50,000 nt of DNA from Symbiodinium natans (lineage: Eukaryota; Sar; Dinophyceae; Suessiales; Symbiodiniaceae): contig CAJNDS010000724.1 of NCBI GenBank assembly GCA_905221605.1, positions 137,501 to 187,500 on the forward strand. Direction: 5' to 3'. The number at the start of each line of letters is the position of its first letter. The stretch's first letter is position 1. This document shows, piece by piece, positions 24,401-33,400 of the stretch. Below the pieces are notes generated by a model. The model was given only the letters and a program-made list of their open reading frames with translations, had not been told where the DNA came from and searched no databases. Made by a program: the position numbers and the translations under genes.

Positions 24401-27400
24401 TTAGGGTTTAGGGTTTAGGGGTTTAGGGCCCGTTTAGGGTTTAGGCTTTAGGGTTTTAGGGCTTCGGGTTTGAGGTTTTGGCTTGGCTCCTACACTGCAC
24501 CCCTGAATTAGAGAAGCAAGCCCCTGAAGCCTAAAACTACGCCCTTAAATCCCTACAAGCTCCTGAACTCCAAAACCCTTAAAGCCAGAGAACAACCCGG
24601 TGGAATTTCCTAAACCCTAAACCCTAAACCCTAAACCCTAAACCCCAAACCCTAAACCCTAAACCCCAAACCCGAAGCTTGAACCCGGGCCCGACTTCGC
24701 AAGGTCTAGAATAGACATGCCGGTTCTCCTAATTCGGGGTACGCTCTTCGGGGCTTCCTACAATAGGGGTTTGGGGTTTGGGGTTTAGGGTTTAGGGTTT
24801 AGGGTTTAGGGTTTAGGGTTTAGGGTTTAGGGTTTAGGGTTTAGGGTTTAGGGTTTAGGGCTCCTAAGCCAGGGGCCCCTGCACTGCGGCCCTCGATCAT
24901 CGGCCGCATGCGGTTGGCCTGGGACTCTGGGATGAACCTCAGGGGGGAGATGTACGTGGGAATAGGGGCCTGTTGGGGTTTGGGGTTTGGGGTTTAGGGT
25001 TTAGGGTTTAGGGTTTAGGGTTTTGGGTTCTGGGCTTAGGGTCTAGGGTTTAGGGGGTTAGGGGTTCAGGGGTTCAGGGGTTCAGGGGTTCAGGGGTTCA
25101 GCCAGTCTAGATGCAGGCAACGGCAAAACCAAAAACAAAAGCAGCTGTGCAGCAACTTGAGCTGCACTGGACATTAGGGTGCACCGCCGCCAAAAACCCT
25201 AATCCCTAAACCCTAAACTCTATGTTCGCTCAAAACGCCCACCCATGCCAACTCCGATGGGCGTGCGGCTTCAAAGTCTTCACCAGAAACGCGCCGAAAA
25301 CATGCTAAATTCTTGAATTCTCCAAACACCTTGGCCAAAACCATTGTGCATGTGTAGATGGGGTTTAGGGGTTTAGGGGTTTAGGGGTTCAGGGGTTCAG
25401 GGGTTCAGGGGTTTAGGGGTTTAGGGGTTTAGGGGTTTAGGGGTTTAGGGGTTTAGGGGTTTAGGGGCTTAGAAGCTTAGGGGCTTAGGGTCTTTCTAAG
25501 TGTTGGGAGGGTTTTTAGGGGCTGCTCTCCAGCCTTTCGGGGGGGGAGGAGAGTTCCCTGTCGCATTACGGGCCCCTGCAATTACTTAGGGGTATAGGGA
25601 GGGACCCCTAGAAGGGACCCTTAATCTTACTCTGCAACCCTATATATGATGCCGGTGCGGTGGGCCCCCGGGGGCAGGCGAACCGAGAAGCGGGATCATA
25701 AAAAGTTTATTTAGTCCCTCTATGCCTAAGTAACCCCTAAAAACCCCCAAATAACCCGTAAGGTCCCTTACCCTAGGACTGCGCGTCCACCTGCGCCAAG
25801 GCCGGCGCTGCACTTCGTTCACGGCCTCCAGCGCCTTCTGGCGCAGGCCATCGATGCTCGCAAACCTCGGGCCGAGCTCGGGGGTCCGAGCCCTAAACCC
25901 TAAACTGAAACCCTTAGGCCCTAGACCTTAAACACGAAATCCTAAACCCTAAACCCTAAGCCCTATTCCTAAACCTAAGCCCTAAGCCCTAATCCGGAAG
26001 GGATTAGGGTTTGGGGTTGTCGGTGTTGGGAAGTCGAACCCAGAACCTGCGAATCCAAAAACCTGACAAGTGAGGCTTTGGAAGTCAGAGTGTGCTACCC
26101 ACTGGCTCAGAGCAGTCAGGGGCAGTCAGGCATCCTACATCATCCAACGATATTCTGTCTCACCGTTAAGGGATTATACACGGCACCTCTTTCCAAAAAA
26201 CCCGAAACCCGAATTATGCACGGTGTCTCGTTCCCTAAACCCTAAACCCTAAACCCTAAACCCTAAACCCTAAACCCCAAACCCTAAACCCTAATAAGAG
26301 CCAGTAGTGTGAAGCCTCGGACCCTTGCGTACATGTGGCTTCGAAGCGGGATCCTACGGCGCAGGGCTTAGGGTTTAGGGTTTAGGGTTTAGGGTTTAGG
26401 GTTTAGGGTTTAGGGTTTAGGGTTTAGGGTTTAGGGTTTAGGGTTTAGGGTTTAGGGTTTAGGGTTTAGGGTTTAGGGTTTAGGGTTTAGGGTTTAGGGT
26501 TTAGGGTTTAGGGTTTAGGGTTTAGGGTTTAGGGTTTAGGGTTTAGGGTTTAGGGTTTAGGGTTTAGGGTTTAGGGTTTAGGGTTTAGGGTTTAGGGTTT
26601 AGGGTTTAGGGTTTAGGGAAGCCCGAAACCCTACAAGGCTTACACTCTTAAGCCCGGGAAGAGAGAGACATTCCCAAGGCTGCAGCCACTGCGGCGTAGC
26701 GCGCGTGATGACGGGCTTCTTGCTGCGCCAGTCGTAGGGATACTTGTGCGAGTACCTGCGGTTTAGGGTTTAGGGTTTAGGGTTTAGGGTCTAGGGTCTG
26801 GGGTCTAGGGTCTAGGGTCTAGGGTCTAGGGTCTAGGGTCTAGGGTCGAGGTTTGAGGGTTGAGGGTTGAGGGTTGAGGGTTGGGGGTTGAGGGTTGGGG
26901 GTTGAGGGCGTTTCTGGGGCGAACCAGCCGACGGGCATCGAAACTGGACCCTGAAAGCTAAAGCCTGAGCTGCAAAGAGGCAAGCAGCGCCTTGAGCTTG
27001 GTGTTTAACAATTTGGCTAGGTTAAGGATTTAGGGTTTAAGGTTTCGGATTTAGGGTTTAGGGTTTAGGGTTGAGGGTTTAGGGTTTAGGGTTTAGGGTT
27101 TAGGGTTTAAGGTTTAGGGTTTAGGGTTTAGGGTTTAGGGTTTAGGGTTTAGGGTTTAGGGTTTAGGGTGTAGGGTTTAGGGTTTAGGGTTTAGGGTTTA
27201 GGGTTTAGGGTTTAGGGTGGTTGGCCCTTACAGTGTTACATGCCCCTAAGCACACCCGAAACCCTGAACCTTCTTAACGCAAGAAGGGATCATGCTCAAC
27301 ATCCCAAATGTCCTACCCAGGGTTCACAGGATTATGGGGTTCAGGAGTTCCGGGTTGAGGGTCTGCAGGGTTCAGGGACACCCCTGAACCCTAAACTCTA

Positions 27401-30400
27401 AGCCCCTAAACCCTCAACCCTAAACTCAAAAACCCTAAACCCTGAACCCTGAATCTTAAACCCCTAATCCCCAAACCCAAACCCCTAGACCCATGATTAA
27501 ACCCGAAACCCTAAACCCTAAACCCGAAACCCTAAACCCATAAACGCGAAACCCTCAACCCTGAACCCTGAACCCCTAAACCCTAAACCCCTAAACCCGA
27601 AACCCGAAACCCTAAACCCTGAACCCTGAATCCTGAACCCCTAAACCCATAAGCCCTAACTCACGGATTTCCCGCAGCTACTTTGTGGCTGCATCAGATC
27701 ACAAGCTTCTCGTATGCCAAAAGCATTGCCCGTATCCGTGCTTGCCATATGCTCGCGTGTCAAGATGTAGAAGCTGGGCAGCACCCACAGATGACAATTT
27801 CAAACTGGAGCTTTTTCCTCGGATTTCATGCGACTGTCCAGGGACGATCGGGAACGTGGTCACGGGGATTGACGGCGGCGTCTCCCTGACATGCCTGCGA
27901 GAGTAAACCCTTGGTTCAGGGATTGCGGCTTTGGGGGGTTTGGGCGCTTTGGGGGGTGTAGCTATCGATATCTAAACCCTAAACCCTAAACCCTAGCCCT
28001 AAACCCTAAACCCTAAAAACCCTAAAACCCCAAAACCCTAAAACCCTAAAACCCTAAAACCCTAAAACCCTAAAACCCCAAAACCCTAAAACCCTAAAAC
28101 CCTAAAACCCCAAAACCCTAAAACCCTATAACCCGAAAACCCTAAAACCCTCTAAAACCCTAAACCCCCTCTGGCAGCTTCAGAGCCTTCTCACTCCCGA
28201 AACCTAACTTTCGACTCAGGGCCGAGAGAGGATCAGCAAGATCGTCCTTCATGGGTTTAGGGTTTAGGGTTTAGGGTTTAGGGTTTAGGGTTTTGTGTTT
28301 GGGGTTTTGGGTTTTGGGTTTTGGGTTAGGGGTCTTAACGACAAGAAACCACAATAGAATGGCCCGATAACATGTTCTGCCTAACAGACGCTAGCGTCCA
28401 GTGTGCAGCCGCTTACGACCCCAAGCCCTATGCCCTAAGCTAAACCCTAAACAACAAACCCCAAACCCTCCGGGTGTCGCACGGCTTCCTGCGGAGTAGG
28501 AGGGACTTCTCGTCCAGCATCTCCGTGACACGGTCGTTGGCATCCTCATGAGGGGCATGTGGCCAGGGTTTCGGGCGTAGGGTTTCCCGCCATTTCTTAG
28601 AACCATGTGTAAAGATTGTCTTCCCCCTGCCCCCCCCCCCCCCCACAAAAAAAAGAAGAGAAAACATAGATAAAAAACAAAAAGAACATCTGCAAAAACG
28701 GTCTCGTCATCATCACAAAAACATCAGAGCTGCAAACTAGCCAACAACTTACTACTTAGTCTTAGAGTATCCCTAACCCTAACCCCTAAACCCCTTTTGT
28801 GAGGTGGTTTGGGAGGACGCCCCCCTGAGCCCTCAAAGGAAGCCATCAGCCCTTCAGTCACCGTTTAAGTCTTATAAGGGCTTAAGAGCCCAAGACTTCG
28901 AGGCAGGTGGGTCTAAGAGTTCGGGCTTTAGGGTTTAGGGTTTAGGGTTTAGGGTTTAGGGTTTAGGGTTTAGGGTTTAGGGTTTAGGGTTTAGGGTTTA
29001 GGGTTTAGGGTTTAGGGTTTAGGGTTTAGGGTTTAGGGTTTAGGGTTTAGAGTTCAGGGCCCGGGCTTCGGGTTTAGGGCTTAGGGCTCAGGGCTCAGGG
29101 TTTGAGCTTACAGCCCTGAGTCCTTGAGAACGTTCGCGCCGACCAGGCTCTCCAGGCCTGCCGGCAGAAGGCATTTATCCAGGCACTCTCTCGTTTAGGG
29201 TTTAGGGTTTAGGGTTTAGGGTTTAGGGTTTAGGGTTTAGGGTTTAGGGTTTAGGGTTTAGGGTTTAGGGTTTAGGGTTTAGGGTGTAGGGTTTAGGGTT
29301 TAGGGTTTAGGGTTTAGGGTTTAGGGTTTTGGGTTTTGGGTTTAGGGTGTAGGGTTTAGGGGTTAGGGTTTAGGGTTTAGGGCGGGGAGGGAAACGGCGG
29401 GAGGGAGGGGGGAGAGGCAGCAAAATCACTTTAGCTCGGTGGAAAACTAAGACTCCCTGTGTCTTTGCCCCCGCTCTTCTTCGTTGCGCGTGCTTCAGAC
29501 ATGGGGGTTTCCGAAATTAAGGTACCTTTTTCGGGGCCCTTATTCAGAGGATCTTCATAACTGGGACCATGAAATCTAAACCCCTAAACAGTAAACCCTA
29601 AACCATATTTTCGTAAACCCCCACATGCTGGGGCGCAAGGCCTTGGGCCAAGGAGCGCGAGCAAGCTACGGGCATCTTCGGTCGGCAGAAGGGTTTTAGG
29701 GTGTAGGGTTTAGGGTTTAGGGTTTAATGAGGGTTTAGGGTTTAGGGTTTAGGGTTTAGGGTTTGGGGTTTAGGGTTTAGGGTTTAGGGTTTAGGGTTTA
29801 GGGTTTAGGGTTTAGGGTTTAGGGTTTAGGGTTTAGGGCTTCGGGCTCGCACAAGTCGCGGGCACTTAGAAGCCGGGCATCTTCATGGCGGACATGCTTG
29901 GGGCGTTTGACGCCATCTTGGCGGCCGCGACCGTCTGGTCGAGCTTCTCGACGAGGCCGCCGGCAGACTCCGTGAACTTCTTCACCGGCGACTTGATCGT
30001 TTCCTAGGATGGCTTGGGATGTTTAGGGTTTAGGGTTTAGGATGTTTAGGGTTTAGGGTTTGGGGTTTAGGGGGTGTAGGGTTTAGGGTTTAGGGTTTAG
30101 GGTTTAGGGTTTAGGGTTTAGGGTTTAGGGTTTAGGGTTTAGGGTTTAGCGTTTAGGGTTTAGGGTTTAGGGTTTAGGATTGGGATGTTCCCCCTTATAC
30201 TAACAGTCCTTAGTAGGGATTACAATAGGGTACTAGAATCCCGAGTAAGGACTGTCATCACTGGCGACTTGATCGTTTCCTAGGATCGCCCGAAAAAAAC
30301 CCTCCGAAAAATATTCCGGAAGGTGATCCCCTTAAAAACCCACTAAGGGAAAATAAGAAACATGTCCCAAAAACCCTACCTAGTTTCCTAACAACCCAAT

Positions 30401-33400
30401 AAGGGAGAATAAGAAATACGTCCCCTAAAACCCTAAACCCCAAACCCCAAACCCCAAACCCTAAACCCTAAACCCTAAACCCTAAACCCTAAACCCTAAA
30501 CCCTAAACCCTAAACCCTAAACCCAACCTAGTTTCCATGTCAAAGCTTGAGAGCTTGTCCTTGGTGCTGCTCAGGGAGTCCATGACGGGCTGCAAGGAGA
30601 CGCCCTGCAGCTGCTCCAGCATCGCAAGGAGGTCGGTCATGAGCTGCGGGGCCTGGCCCATGAAAAAACCCAGACCCAGGAGTAACATGGGGTTCAGGGT
30701 TTAGGGTTTAGGGTTTAGGGTTTAGGGTTTAGGGTTTAGGGTTTAGGGTTTAGGGTTTAGGGTTTAGGGTTTAGGGTAAAAAAAACAAAAGAAGAACCCA
30801 CTCCGGGGCCTGGCCCATGAAACCCCGCAAGGCGCAGAGCGGCAAGGGCAGGTCGAAGGCGCTGCGCACGGCGCCGGGAGCGGTCTCGAGGAAGCTTTGG
30901 AGGGCCTCGACGCCCGACTTGAGCCTAGGATGGGGTCTTGGGGTTTAGGGTTTAGGGTTTAGGGTTTAGGGTTTAGGGTTTCGGGTTTAGGGTTTAGGGT
31001 TTAGGGTTTAGGGTTTAGGGTTTAGGGTTTAGGGTTTAGGGTTTAGGGTTTAGGGTTTAGGGTTTAGGGTTTAGGGTTCAAAACCCTTAGAAAAGATGTT
31101 CCCAAATATGCTCCTCTGAAGCCACAAAGAGGAAGACATAAAAACGTCCCTAGGGGCTGCCGAGGAGCACATTGATAGCTCCGTCAAGGAGCTCCGGCAA
31201 GCCGGCGATGGAGGAGAGGGGGCCATCCATGTCGGCGCCGCTGACGGCCTTCTTCATCGCGGTGGTGTCGATCTGCGCGACTGCGTCAGGGCTGTCCTTC
31301 CCCTCAATCCTTGGTAGCCCAGTAACCACAGTACAATAAGGGGGGTTGGTTAGTTTAGAAGGGGACCCAGGACCGAAAAAGGGTTTAGGGTTTAGGGTTT
31401 AGGGTTTAGGGTTTAGGGTTTAGGGTAAAGGGTTTAGGGTTTAGGGTTTAGGGTTTAGGGTTTAGGGTTTAGGGTTTAGGGTTTAGGGTAAAGGGTACCA
31501 CTGGGCTACCAAGAATCTCCTTCTGGATGAGCTTCGGCAGCTTCGCCAGGCCCTTCACGGAGCTCTCGAGCTGCGCCAAGGCCTTCTCCAAGGTCCCCGC
31601 CAAGTCGCCCAAGGGCTTCTGCACCTCAGGGGTTGGGGGTTGGGGTTTAGGGTTTAGGGTTTAGGGTTTAGGATTTAGGGTTTAGGGTTTAGGGTTTAGG
31701 GTTTAGGGTTTACGGTTTAGGGCTTCTGCACCTCAGAAGCCATGGCCGTCATCGTGCCCATAAGCGCCGAGGTGTCGTCCTTCACGGCCCGCAGCTTCGT
31801 CACGGCCTCGGACGCGACGCAGCCCGAGGCGCACGCCAAGACGGGGCCCTGGCTCGGAACGATGCTGGAGGGGTCCTTCAGTGCCGCCTGGAGCTTCTGC
31901 ATGATGGCGCCCACCTGCTCCTGCACGGCTTTCCTTCGTAGCCCAGTAACCATATTACAATAAGGGCACCCTTTTTTTGGGGGGGTTGGCTACTTTATCA
32001 GAAGAACCAGAACCCCCCCCCAAAAAAAAAAAAAGGAAAAGGGTACCACCTACCAAGTTTCAGGAGCTCCGTGGGCCCAGCCTTGGCCTTTGCCACGACG
32101 TCGTCGAGTTGGTCCATGAACTCCTCGACCGTGCCCATGCCCGCCTCGTCGAAGTTCTTCTGGATCTCCGTGGAGATCTGCTGCAGCTGGGCTGCGGGGT
32201 CCGCACTCAGTCCGTTCATCTCGCCTTAACAGCGGCCGGGCGAGTGCTCGCGCAGGAAAACTCCCGACAGCCACGGCCTAGATGACCTAGGTAGGGTGAG
32301 AAGCTTCAGCCAAGAATGGCCACGGCGGCAAATCGCACATGCTGTCTGCTCGTACATGCTGCAGGGGGCAGGACCTTAGAAATGTACAGATGATCAAGAC
32401 AGGCAAGGCAGATGACGTGAGCTTAAAGCTTCGCAGTCCAGCCATTCTCTCAATCTGAGCGGGACTCCTGGAGTAGCATGGTGACAAGCACACTAACAGC
32501 CACAACTTACCCGCACACGATTTCCTTCCATCATGTCTTTGTTCCAAGACCCACATTCCTATTGGCGGATACCAGCTTCCCTTTTACATTACAAGAGAGC
32601 ACAGAGTTCACGGACTGCATTAGCGACTCAGTTGCTGAGTTCATGAGCCCCAAAGAAATGTACACTTTCAGTTCTATAGGGGATTATAGCACCCCCCAAG
32701 AAGTGTAAAGAGTACTCACTCAGCCACTAAGGCCACCGAAGTCAAGAGCACAAACCTGGAAACCCTCAGCCCGTTCATCCCCCGAAAGGTCCCAATGCCT
32801 AAGCTCCAGCGCTAAACTCCACCCTAAACGCTAAATCTCTAAACCCTAAACCCTAAACCCTAAACCCTAAACCCCAAACCCTCCACCTACCGAACCCCAG
32901 AGTCTTGTGCCTTACCCACCAACATACCTCGCGCCTACTTGGAGGTTCATGGGCACATATAAACCCAAGTAGAACTGCACTGATAAGCCCCCAAGATCCC
33001 CTAAGAAGGTCATAAGTAGCCGTATAGTTGGGGTTAGAAGTACCCATGAACCTCCCAAGTAAGGTTCCCAGGCAAGTGCATGACATGACATGCTCGAATG
33101 GTGTCCTGACCCGCCCAAACAGCTGGGTCGTGAACTTACATAAAGCCCCCACTGCGCTGGACCACGGACATTCGGGGCACTAAGGGGCTTAACTTTTACC
33201 CCCCTTAGAACCTAAATAATCCTTTTGGTTGATTTTCCCTTGGGTTTTATAATACAAACCACAAATAAATTCCAAGGCGGCTATACCTAGCTCAGGCTTC
33301 GGGGGCAGGGCCTACAAACCCTAACTCCCTGCACTTCACTAGTTCGGCTTTCGGGGGTTCCCTATGAATCCCAAAATCCCCCGAAAGCACCAAGAGGCCC

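Larger units (their letters stand above)
28925..29842. repeat. TTTAGGG arrays
   Basis: 28,925-29,105, 29,195-29,382 and 29,695-29,842. 29,420-29,503 is open on minus from an ATG ([17 protein letters not shown]), unassigned. Confidence 0.93.
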
